NCBI GenBank assembly: GCA_043773745.1
Contig: JAYVEV010000107.1
Span: 1 to 9,756, forward strand
From: UKL13-2 sp043773745
GTDB lineage: Bacteria; Pseudomonadota; Gammaproteobacteria; Burkholderiales; Usitatibacteraceae
Direction: 5' to 3'
DNA length: 9,756 nt
Below, piece by piece: positions 1-6,554 of this stretch (within the stretch, counting starts at the first letter, position 1; the number at the start of each line of letters is the position of its first letter). A program made the translations under genes and the position numbers. The notes under the pieces were generated by a model. The model did not search any database, was not told the origin of the DNA, and saw only the letters and a list, made by a program, of their open reading frames with translations.

Positions 1-1887
1 GCCAGCGGCGGCAGTTCGACCTTGACCGTGACCCTTGGCAACAGCAATGCCAGCGCGATCACGCTGACCTCGGCGTTGACTGACAACTTCCCTACTACGC
101 CGGGTACGGGCATGTTCCGGGCTGCCACCCCATCCATAAGCACGACTTGCGCGAGCGGTACAGTCAGTTCAACATCTGGTAGCGTAACCTTGACCGGCGG
201 TACAGTGCCGGCGAACAGCAGTTGCACCTTCCAGATAGACGTGACTGCATCAACGGCTGGTATCTATAACAACACCATCGCGATTGGTGCTCTAACCACA
301 AATGCCGGCTCAAACACAGCGGCAGCCACGGCATCATTGACCGTTAATGGCGTCGCAAATGTAGGCGTTTCCAAGAACGGTCCGGCGACCATTGCATGGG
401 GCACCACCATCACGTATACATCAACCGTGACAAATGCCGGACCCGATGCCGCTAACCTCACTGTATTTACGGACGTGGTGCCCGCGGGCATTACCGGCGT
501 GACTGCTTCGTGTGGTACGCCGACTATGGGGGCAGCCTGCGGCGCGGTGACGGTAACTGGCAATAATATTTCAAGCACTATTACGACATTGCCATCTGGT
601 GGCACTGTCACTTTCACTATTCAGGGCACTGCGCCACAAACTGGCACGTTGGTTAATTCAGCCACCGCCATTGTGCCGACTGGCATTAGCGATCCTGATG
701 ATCCTAGTCGCACTGGTGCAGGCAACAATACTTCCGCACCTGTTTCGACGGTTGTGCAGGCACCTGATTTGGCTATAACCAAAACAGCATCCACCACCAG
801 CTTTACGGTTGGTACCAATGCGAGCTTTATCCTGACGCCGAATAATCTGACGGGCAATGCCGCGACGGTAGGCACAATAACGGTCACCGATGTGTTGCCA
901 ACTGGCTTGACTTACATTGCTGCCGGTTCGGGCGGCACTGGTTGGACCTGTACAGCAGCTGGACAAACTATAACGTGTACAACAAGCAGCATTATCAGCG
1001 CAGGCGGAACGGGCAATCCAATCACAATCAATGTGGGAGTCGCGGGCGGCGCAGCGCCGGCAATTTCCAACGTGGCTACGGTCGCTGGCAGTAATGAACC
1101 AGCAGCCAACACCGGCAACAATAGTGCAACCTTGAATGTGAATGTCGGTAGCGCAACGGTCAGTACCTTCACGACCGATGGCGCACAAACGGGCACCCCT
1201 GGAAGCGCTGTGTTTTACACACACACCTTTACGGCGGGCAGTGCAGGCTCGGTGTCATTCGCAACGGCGAGTACGCCTAGCCCGAATATTGCAGGGTGGG
1301 GTGTCACCGTGTTTCGCGATACTAACTGCAATGGCGCGCTTGATGGCGCTGAAGGCTCCACCGCACTCAGCACCAGTGTCGCTGTGATCGCAGGCGATCA
1401 GGTTTGCATCATCATCAAGTCATCCATTCCAAATTTAGCACCCTATAACGCCCAGGATTCCATTTTGGTGACGGCCACGTTTACGCCTTCAGTGGGGCCG
1501 GTTGTATCATTGAATCATCAGGACATCACTACCGTCGGTGCAGTAGGTGGCGCGGGTCTGGTGTTGACCAAGGCGGTACGCAATATCACCCAAGGCGGCG
1601 CGCTAGGCACGACCAATACCGCCAGGCCGGGTGAGGTATTGGAATATGTCATCACCTATAACAACACCTCTGGAGCTGCGCTGTCGATGGTGGTCATCAG
1701 CGATAACACACCGGCCTACACCATATTCTTATCCGCCAGCTGCGCGGCGTTACCTATGAATATCACCGCCTGTAGCGCCACCACGCAGCCGGCAGTCGGC
1801 GGAGCGGGCAATATCCAGTGGACACTTACCGGATCACTAAACGCCATGCAATCGGGCTCGGTGCTGTTCCGCGTGACCGTGCAGTAG
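1..1887 (+). CDS. Secreted DUF11-type repeat protein, C-terminal part (5' end outside window)
   Basis: The frame is open from base 1 to the TAG at 1885-1887, giving 628 residues; the true start lies upstream, and the TTG at 22 is not a credible start. The protein is rich in Thr, Ala, Gly, Ser and Asn, with alternating beta-strand patterns. I see five modules of about 110-140 residues, beginning near residues 1, 117, 254, 383 and 518. Modules 2, 3 and 5 open with the DUF11-like pattern (VGVSKNGP, LAITKTAS, LVLTKAVR) followed by a tyrosine/threonine strand, an asparagine turn and a 'TDVLPTGL'-type strand. Each module has two cysteines (50/75, 171/180, 317/326, 443/469, 581/591), which suggests disulfides and export. 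Module 4 carries a DTNCNGALDG loop (residues 440-449) resembling calcium-binding loops. The chain ends on a beta strand (VLFRVTVQ) with no LPXTG, PEP-CTERM or membrane anchor, so export must depend on the missing N-terminus. The role is unknown; a cell-surface or adhesin-like structural protein is the usual guess for this family. Confidence 0.85.
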   Translation, partial: ASGGSSTLTVTLGNSNASAITLTSALTDNFPTTPGTGMFRAATPSISTTCASGTVSSTSGSVTLTGGTVPANSSCTFQIDVTASTAGIYNNTIAIGALTTNAGSNTAAATASLTVNGVANVGVSKNGPATIAWGTTITYTSTVTNAGPDAANLTVFTDVVPAGITGVTASCGTPTMGAACGAVTVTGNNISSTITTLPSGGTVTFTIQGTAPQTGTLVNSATAIVPTGISDPDDPSRTGAGNNTSAPVSTVVQAPDLAITKTASTTSFTVGTNASFILTPNNLTGNAATVGTITVTDVLPTGLTYIAAGSGGTGWTCTAAGQTITCTTSSIISAGGTGNPITINVGVAGGAAPAISNVATVAGSNEPAANTGNNSATLNVNVGSATVSTFTTDGAQTGTPGSAVFYTHTFTAGSAGSVSFATASTPSPNIAGWGVTVFRDTNCNGALDGAEGSTALSTSVAVIAGDQVCIIIKSSIPNLAPYNAQDSILVTATFTPSVGPVVSLNHQDITTVGAVGGAGLVLTKAVRNITQGGALGTTNTARPGEVLEYVITYNNTSGAALSMVVISDNTPAYTIFLSASCAALPMNITACSATTQPAVGGAGNIQWTLTGSLNAMQSGSVLFRVTVQ

Positions 1888-2037
1888 GGCACATATTTCG
1901 GTTGCGCTGCCAACAGGCGACTAGTTTTGTATAATGGTGCAGTGCGGTAATATTTGCTGGCCCCAGTTCCCAGCTTAATCCCCATTGCTTCCATCACCGT
2001 TCCCGATATTTTTCGACACCCCGCCCAAGGAGCTCTC
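1888..2037 (+). promoter_or_regulatory. Intergenic leader upstream of mdh with probable promoter
   Basis: This 150-bp gap separates the DUF11 gene from mdh. It contains a perfect TATAAT hexamer at 1930-1935, which would place transcription start near 1942 and give a leader of about 95 nt. No good -35 hexamer sits 16-18 bp upstream; TTGCGC at 1902-1907 is 22 bp away, too far for a standard sigma-70 pairing. A short inverted repeat, GTTG(N6)CAAC, lies at 1901-1914. Within the leader a weak 5-bp stem can form (1956-1960 with 1970-1974). No convincing intrinsic terminator for the DUF11 gene is seen, so some readthrough into mdh is possible. The promoter is inferred from the -10 box alone. Confidence 0.5.
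2027..2032 (+). promoter_or_regulatory. Shine-Dalgarno site that fixes the mdh start
   Basis: AAGGAG lies 5 nt before the ATG at 2038-2040. It decides the start: the reading frame stays open back to 1954, but the extra 28 residues (a TTG start with no ribosome site) have no counterpart in malate dehydrogenases, whose N-terminus runs straight into the NAD-binding beta strand. Confidence 0.85.
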
Positions 2038-3024
2038 ATGAAACAACCAATGCGCGTCGCCGTTACCGGTGCCGCCGGCCAAATCGGCTACAGCCTTTTG
2101 TTCCGCATCGCTTCCGGCGAAATGCTCGGTAAAGATCAGCCGGTGATTTTGCAGCTGCTCGAAATCCCCGATGAGAAAGCCCAAAAAGCGCTCAAGGGTG
2201 TGATGATGGAATTAGACGATTGCGCATTTCCCCTGTTGGCCGGGATGAGTGCCCATTCGGATGCAATGGCCGCGTTCAAAGATATCGATGTTGCCCTGCT
2301 GGTCGGCGCCCGTCCACGCGGCCCCGGCATGGAGCGCAAGGATTTACTCGAAGCCAATGGTGCGATTTTCACCGTGCAGGGCAGGGCACTCGATGCGGTT
2401 GCCAAGCGCGATGTCAAGGTGCTGGTTGTCGGCAATCCTGCCAATACCAACGCCTATATCGCCATGAAATCCGCACCGAGTTTGAACCGCGAGCAATTCA
2501 CTGCGATGCTGCGCCTCGACCATAACCGCGCTTTGTCGCAGCTCGCCACCAAGAGCGGCAAACCAGTGGATTCCATCGAAAAAATGATTGTCTGGGGCAA
2601 CCACTCGCCCACCATGTATCCCGATTACCGCTTCGCCACGATCGGCGGCGCAGCAGCACCGGCTGTGATTAACGACGAAACCTGGTATCGCGATACCTTC
2701 ATCGGAACCGTCGGTAAGCGCGGCGCTGCGATCATCGAAGCGCGCGGCGTATCGTCAGCCGCATCGGCCGCCAACGCTGCCATTGATCACATTCGCGATT
2801 GGGTACTCGGCACCAATGGCAAATGGGTCACCATGGGGATTCCATCTGATGGCAGCTATGGTATTCCCGACGGTGTGATGTATGGCGTGCCGGTGATTTG
2901 TGCGAATGGTAAATACACGCGTGTGACCGGTTTGGCGATTGATGATTTTTCACGCGGCAAAATGGACGCGACCTTGAAAGAGCTGGAAGAAGAGCGTGCG
3001 GGCGTGGCGCATTTGTTGAAGTAA
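2038..3024 (+). CDS. mdh: Malate dehydrogenase (NAD-dependent)
   Basis: It interconverts malate and oxaloacetate with NAD in the cytoplasm, as part of the TCA cycle (EC 1.1.1.37). The 328-residue length fits the 'type 2' bacterial/cytosolic-like MDH group known from betaproteobacteria, Thermus and actinobacteria. Visible motifs: the Rossmann dinucleotide loop GAAGQIGYS at residues 11-19; an acidic residue, Glu42, at the end of beta-2, as expected for NAD ribose binding; the mobile active-site loop ARPRGPGMERKDLL (91-104) with the substrate-binding arginines (probably Arg94 and Arg100); VGNPANTN at 131-138; the RLDHNR motif (159-164) with Asp161 and Arg164; and WGNHSPTMYPD (186-196) with catalytic His189. 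No residue looks missing. The ATG start at 2038 has AAGGAG 5 nt upstream and a probable promoter at 1930-1935. The gene is followed by a strong terminator, so it appears to be transcribed alone within the window. Confidence 0.97.
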   Translation: MKQPMRVAVTGAAGQIGYSLLFRIASGEMLGKDQPVILQLLEIPDEKAQKALKGVMMELDDCAFPLLAGMSAHSDAMAAFKDIDVALLVGARPRGPGMERKDLLEANGAIFTVQGRALDAVAKRDVKVLVVGNPANTNAYIAMKSAPSLNREQFTAMLRLDHNRALSQLATKSGKPVDSIEKMIVWGNHSPTMYPDYRFATIGGAAAPAVINDETWYRDTFIGTVGKRGAAIIEARGVSSAASAANAAIDHIRDWVLGTNGKWVTMGIPSDGSYGIPDGVMYGVPVICANGKYTRVTGLAIDDFSRGKMDATLKELEEERAGVAHLLK

Positions 3025-3042
3025 CTTTTTTAGGCTGCAAAG

Positions 3043-3075
3043 AAAATGCCGCAGACGTCATGCTTGCGGCATTTT
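3043..3075. terminator. Bidirectional intrinsic terminator between mdh and dgkA
   Basis: A perfect 11-bp stem, AAAATGCCGCA (3043-3053) with TGCGGCATTTT (3065-3075), encloses an 11-nt loop. The right arm continues as a run of five T (3072-3076), and the left arm begins with four A, which read as a T run on the other strand. It lies 18 bp past the mdh stop and 17 bp past the dgkA stop, so it can end transcription of both convergent units. Confidence 0.9.
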
Positions 3076-3092
3076 TCTAATCTTAATATCGT

Positions 3093-3515
3093 TCAGAATA
3101 ATTTCAAGACTACCGGCCCCGCAATCAGCGCCCAGGCCACGACCATCAGAGTCACCGCCAGCAAAACCGCCGCGCTGCCGAGATCTTTCGCGCGCCCGGA
3201 CAGCGGGTGACGTTCAGTCGAGACGCGATCAACGGTGGCTTCAATCGCTGAGTTCAGTAACTCCGTGATTAGCATTAACAATACTGTGCCCAGCAACACC
3301 AATTTTTCTACCATGCTAATAGGCAAAAACCAGAGCCCGATCATGGCGGGGATGGCGATGATTAACTCTTGCCGAAACGCGGCCTCAAATCGTACCGCAT
3401 GGGTAAGCCCCTGAAGTGAATAGCCGAGCGCTTTACCAATGCGCGCGAAGCCACCGGTACTTTTCAAGGTATTCGCTGCCGTAGTATCTGTTTCAGAATG
3501 CGGTGCTAATGACAT
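3093..3515 (-). CDS. dgkA: Diacylglycerol kinase (prokaryotic DgkA type)
   Basis: A small integral inner-membrane kinase that phosphorylates diacylglycerol to phosphatidic acid with ATP, recycling lipid released by membrane-derived oligosaccharide or lipid A modification pathways. The 140-residue product aligns by eye with E. coli DgkA over its whole length after a 16-residue, polar N-terminal extension. The signature ELLNSAIEATVDR is at residues 85-97; Glu85, Asn88, Glu92 and Asp96 match E. coli Glu69, Asn72, Glu76 and Asp80, and RAKDLGSAAV (108-117) supplies the Lys and Asp of the nucleotide site. The amphipathic EAAFRQE segment (44-50) is also kept. Three membrane segments are seen at about 50-67, 69-88 and 114-135. 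The ATG follows the TAG of the upstream binding-protein gene after a single nucleotide, which suggests translational coupling. It is the last gene of the leftward run, ending just before the shared terminator. Confidence 0.95.
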   Translation of the reverse strand: MSLAPHSETDTTAANTLKSTGGFARIGKALGYSLQGLTHAVRFEAAFRQELIIAIPAMIGLWFLPISMVEKLVLLGTVLLMLITELLNSAIEATVDRVSTERHPLSGRAKDLGSAAVLLAVTLMVVAWALIAGPVVLKLF

Positions 3516-3516
3516 G

Positions 3517-4533
3517 CTAATGATCCGCCTTCATGCCCGCTTTTTTTGCAATGCGTCCGAGGCGTTCGCGCTCGCCCGCGATGAAGCTGACAAATTGTGC
3601 AACGCTGCCCGGTGCGGGCTCGATGCCGCTGGGAATCAATTTATCCTGCATTTCTTTGGTTTTAAGCGCGGCCTGAATTTCAGCATTCATCCGATCAATA
3701 ATCGGTTGCGGCGTACCTTTGGGGGCAAACAATCCGGCCCAGTGTTCAATGCGCACAGCCGGGTAGCCCAATGCCGCGGTCGTCGGAATCATTGTGTAGC
3801 TAGAGATCGGTTTTTCAGAAGTCGCGGCGAGTGCCTTTAACTTGCCCGCTTTGATATGCGGCAAAACCACGACGCTGGATTCGGAAGTGGCCGTGACCTG
3901 ATTCCCCAGCACGCCAGTCACGCTTTCCTGCCCGCTTTTGAACGGGATCGCGGTGAAGTTGGCACCGGTCGCATCTTTCAACATCTCGATCACAAAATCC
4001 GGCGTGCTGCCGCTGCCTGCGGTAGCAAAATTCACGCCCTCTTTACCTTGTTTTCTGGCATACTTAATAAATTCCTTAAGCGTATTCACCGGCAAGCTTG
4101 GGTGTACCACGATCACCGAGGGGCTGGTCGCAATCATTGCCACCGGCACGATGTCGCTGTCGGCATAGGGCAATTTCTCGCGCAAAAAACTGTTGGTCAC
4201 TACGCCTGCCGCACCAATTAAAAATGTGTAGCCATCTGCTTTGCTCTTGGCAACATAGTCAGTGGCAATGATGGTGCCACCACCGGGTTTATTTTCGATG
4301 ATGATGGTTTGACCCAAGCGCTTGCCCACCGCCTCTGCTGCTGTACGTGCGACCAGATCATTTGCGCCACCCGCCGAGAACGGCACAATCCATTTGATGG
4401 ATCTATTGGGCCATTCTTCTGCGGCGGCAGCCGTACCCATGTTTACTGCCGATAGTGCAATGGCCGCTGTTATGGTGAGCCATTTTATGGATGGTGAATG
4501 CAAGGGATCCCCCGGAAATTTTGTGAGTAACAT
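3517..4533 (-). CDS. Tripartite tricarboxylate transporter substrate-binding protein (TctC/Bug family)
   Basis: A periplasmic solute receptor that would hand a small carboxylate (or other) ligand to a TctA/TctB membrane pair. Of 338 residues, the first ~38 form a signal peptide (Lys5 and Lys17, a hydrophobic stretch at about 18-30, and an Ala-rich cleavage region before EEWP). The mature protein shows the Bug pattern WIVPFSAGGANDLVAR (48-63), the ENKPGGGTI loop (80-88), DGYTFLIG (100-107), a serine/glycine-rich FATAGSGSTPDF segment (169-180) and GLFAPKGTPQPIIDRMN (267-283). The ligand cannot be told from the sequence. No tctA or tctB lies in the window, so it is an orphan receptor here, as is common in Burkholderiales. 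The ATG at 4533 follows the TAA of the upstream hydrolase after one nucleotide. A second candidate, TTG at 4503, has GGGGGA four nt upstream and would give a more typical 28-residue signal peptide. Confidence 0.93.
   Translation of the reverse strand: MLLTKFPGDPLHSPSIKWLTITAAIALSAVNMGTAAAAEEWPNRSIKWIVPFSAGGANDLVARTAAEAVGKRLGQTIIIENKPGGGTIIATDYVAKSKADGYTFLIGAAGVVTNSFLREKLPYADSDIVPVAMIATSPSVIVVHPSLPVNTLKEFIKYARKQGKEGVNFATAGSGSTPDFVIEMLKDATGANFTAIPFKSGQESVTGVLGNQVTATSESSVVVLPHIKAGKLKALAATSEKPISSYTMIPTTAALGYPAVRIEHWAGLFAPKGTPQPIIDRMNAEIQAALKTKEMQDKLIPSGIEPAPGSVAQFVSFIAGERERLGRIAKKAGMKADH
3524..3531 (-). promoter_or_regulatory. Possible ribosome binding site for dgkA inside the upstream gene
   Basis: AAGGCGGA on the minus strand lies 8 nt before the dgkA ATG, within the last codons of the binding-protein gene. 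It is an imperfect Shine-Dalgarno match. Together with the stop-C-start junction (TAG C ATG at 3519-3513) it fits initiation by ribosomes finishing the upstream gene. Confidence 0.4.
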
Positions 4534-4534
4534 T

Positions 4535-6493
4535 TTATTTTGCCGGGCTTGGCATTACCTGTAAAACAACGCCTGACGGCTGTTGCGCAGAGCGATAGAC
4601 GCGCTGTGTCGCCGTCTTGAAATCCTCCGGCTTCGCTTCTGGAATACGCATGAACACCTGCGGATTGCGATCGACCAGCGGGAACCACGACGATTGCACC
4701 TGAACCATGATGCGGTGGCCGCGGCGGAATGTGTGCATCACGTCTGGCATGGTGAAATTAACGGCGGTTGGCGCGTTCGGTGTGAAGGGCTCAGGCTTTT
4801 CCCAGCTATTGCGATACTTGCCGCGAAACGGCTCGCCGCGAACCAATTGTTGAAAACCGGCGAGTTTAATTTTGGGCGGCGCGACGTCATTGCGTGGTGT
4901 CGCAGAAGCGGCACTTTTATCGTCCGGCAATTCACTCGGGTAAACATCAATCAACTTTACCACCCAGTCACTATCGGTGCCGGACGTCGAGACAAACAGC
5001 TTGGGTGAAATTGGCCCCGCGATCGTCACATCCGTTTCCAGGACCTCGGTTTGATAGGTCAGCACATCGGTACGGGTGCTGGCAAAACGCTGGTCACCCA
5101 CCATGTATTCCTGCGGCACGCTAGTGGCGGTGTAGCTGATATAGGGTACTGGCTTGGCCGGGTCGCTCACATAGGTATCAAATGTGGGTTCGGTGGAGGC
5201 AGGTGCGTTAAAACTTAGCTTGCCGCCATCCTGAAAATACAAGGTGCTCGCCCTGACCTGCGCCGGTGGCCAACTGGGGAATTGCCGCCAGATATTGGTT
5301 CCTGACTCAAAAATATACGCCTTGGCAAGTTTGACTTCGGTGTTTTTTGCATCGGTAGTTTTGTTGTCGGTCTTATCTTTGAGATTTTTTTCAAAGAATG
5401 GGAACACGATATTTTTCTGGAAGTATTCACTTGTCTTGGCCGCAAAGCTGACCATGCCGATATGCGCGCCATCCACCCGCGCCCAACCGCCATGAATCCA
5501 CGGGCCCATCACGAGCCCGTTATAAATGCCGGGGTTGTTTTTTTCAATGGTGTGGTAGGTGGTAAGCGGGCCTTGCGGATCTTCCGCATCAAAAAATCCA
5601 CCCACTGTCAGAACGGCAGTCTTGATATTTTTCAGATGGTTGGCAATATTGCGGCTTTTCCAGAAATCGTCGTACCGATCGTTTTGCCAGTTGTTTTTCC
5701 ACATGAAGTATTCTGGCTTCCCGATCAGCTTGTCGAGATTGGCCAGGGTGCCGTGCTTCAGGTAAAACTCATAACCATCCTCGGTCCCGAACTCAAAGGG
5801 CTCCCATTTTTTGGGTTTAATGGTGGGGTTTTCCTGTTGCTTGAACTGGGTGTAAAAACCAAAATTCGCCGCCAGCATGAATGCGCCACCGTGGTACGAA
5901 TCATCGTTCATGTACATGTCGGTCACGGGCGCCTGTGGTGACGCCGCTTTGATTGCCGGGTGCGAATCAATAATGCTGGCCGACACATAAAAGCCTGGAT
6001 AGGAAATGCCCCAAAGACCAATCCTGCCGTTGTGGTTAGGGATGTTTTTTAGCAGCCATTCGGCCGAATCAAACATGTCGGTGCTTTCATCCACATCAGC
6101 GTTTGATTTTTTGTTGGGCTTATGCGGTGTCATGTCGATAAAAGTACCTTCCGACATATAGCGGCCGCGTACATCCTGAAATACAAATATGTAGCCTGCC
6201 TTGTCAAACGCCGGCGCTGGGCCCAGCTTTTCGCGATACTCATCCACCCCATACGGCGCCACACTGTACGGCGTGCGCACCATCAGGAAGGGATAGGTTT
6301 TTGACTGGTCCTTGGGCGCGTAAATGGCGGTAAACAAGGATTTGCCGTCGCGCATCGGAACCTTGTATTCATACTTAGTGTAATGCTCTTTAAGATTGTA
6401 GGGCGGCGGAGTGTCGGGCTTGGGCTGCGCATAGACGGCGCTCATGCCACTGATAAACATAATCAACAAAATGGCGCGTATTTTTGACAACAT
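4535..6493 (-). CDS. Secreted CocE/NonD-type hydrolase of peptidase family S15, alpha-amino acid ester hydrolase-like
   Basis: A serine hydrolase of the alpha/beta fold followed by a jelly-roll domain. Its 652 residues begin with a clear signal peptide (Lys4, Arg6, a hydrophobic core, VYA before QPKPD at residue 23), so it is periplasmic or secreted. The catalytic domain opens with KVPMRDGKSLFTAIY (44-58) and QDVRGRYMSEG (106-116). The triad is readable: Ser164 in GISYPG, Asp302 in GGFFDAED and His334 in GPWIHGG. Asp198, Glu304 and Asp305 sit where alpha-amino acid ester hydrolases keep the 'carboxylate cluster' that binds the substrate's alpha-amino group. The C-terminal domain has MVGDQRFASTRTDVLTYQTEVL-like sequence (around 465-490) and DSDWVVKLIDVYP, typical of the family. 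Likely activity is cleavage of esters or amides of alpha-amino acids; a plain esterase or peptidase is the alternative. The gene starts 61 bp after glnS and overlaps no gene; its ATG follows a weak GGGGTAGG. It is packed one nucleotide from the next gene. Confidence 0.92.
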   Translation of the reverse strand: MLSKIRAILLIMFISGMSAVYAQPKPDTPPPYNLKEHYTKYEYKVPMRDGKSLFTAIYAPKDQSKTYPFLMVRTPYSVAPYGVDEYREKLGPAPAFDKAGYIFVFQDVRGRYMSEGTFIDMTPHKPNKKSNADVDESTDMFDSAEWLLKNIPNHNGRIGLWGISYPGFYVSASIIDSHPAIKAASPQAPVTDMYMNDDSYHGGAFMLAANFGFYTQFKQQENPTIKPKKWEPFEFGTEDGYEFYLKHGTLANLDKLIGKPEYFMWKNNWQNDRYDDFWKSRNIANHLKNIKTAVLTVGGFFDAEDPQGPLTTYHTIEKNNPGIYNGLVMGPWIHGGWARVDGAHIGMVSFAAKTSEYFQKNIVFPFFEKNLKDKTDNKTTDAKNTEVKLAKAYIFESGTNIWRQFPSWPPAQVRASTLYFQDGGKLSFNAPASTEPTFDTYVSDPAKPVPYISYTATSVPQEYMVGDQRFASTRTDVLTYQTEVLETDVTIAGPISPKLFVSTSGTDSDWVVKLIDVYPSELPDDKSAASATPRNDVAPPKIKLAGFQQLVRGEPFRGKYRNSWEKPEPFTPNAPTAVNFTMPDVMHTFRRGHRIMVQVQSSWFPLVDRNPQVFMRIPEAKPEDFKTATQRVYRSAQQPSGVVLQVMPSPAK

Positions 6494-6554
6494 GACCTAC
6501 CCCATATGAAAAATAAAATTGAGTGGAAAGGGAAATTGCAGAATCTGCGGGTTT
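6494..6554 (-). promoter_or_regulatory. Short AT-rich gap between glnS and the hydrolase gene
   Basis: Only 61 bp separate the glnS stop from the hydrolase ATG. It is AT-rich next to GC-rich genes and contains a small palindrome, GCAGA-A-TCTGC (6538-6548), just after the glnS stop, without a T run. No clear -35/-10 pair is seen. GGGGTAGG ends 3 nt before the ATG and is the best ribosome-site candidate. Readthrough from glnS, or a promoter I cannot define here, could drive the three downstream genes. Confidence 0.3.

Noticed and set aside
264..1224. Three overlapping open frames on the - strand opposite the DUF11 gene
   Set aside because: The DUF11 frame continues unbroken through the whole stretch with a sensible repeat pattern; the antisense frames are low-complexity by-products of its biased codon use.
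1954..2037. An N-terminal extension of Mdh by 28 residues from a TTG
   Set aside because: The strong AAGGAG site and family alignment point to the ATG at 2038; the extension overlaps the presumed leader and promoter-proximal region.
3513..3547. A frameshift fusion of the Bug receptor to DgkA through the A7 tract (coding strand) at 3541-3547
   Set aside because: In the dgkA frame there is a TGA at 3533-3531 between the tract and the dgkA ATG, so no fusion protein could be made.
5462..5941. A 159-residue open frame on the + strand opposite the hydrolase gene
   Set aside because: The minus strand here encodes the catalytic domain with its active-site motifs; the + frame shows no motif or ribosome site.
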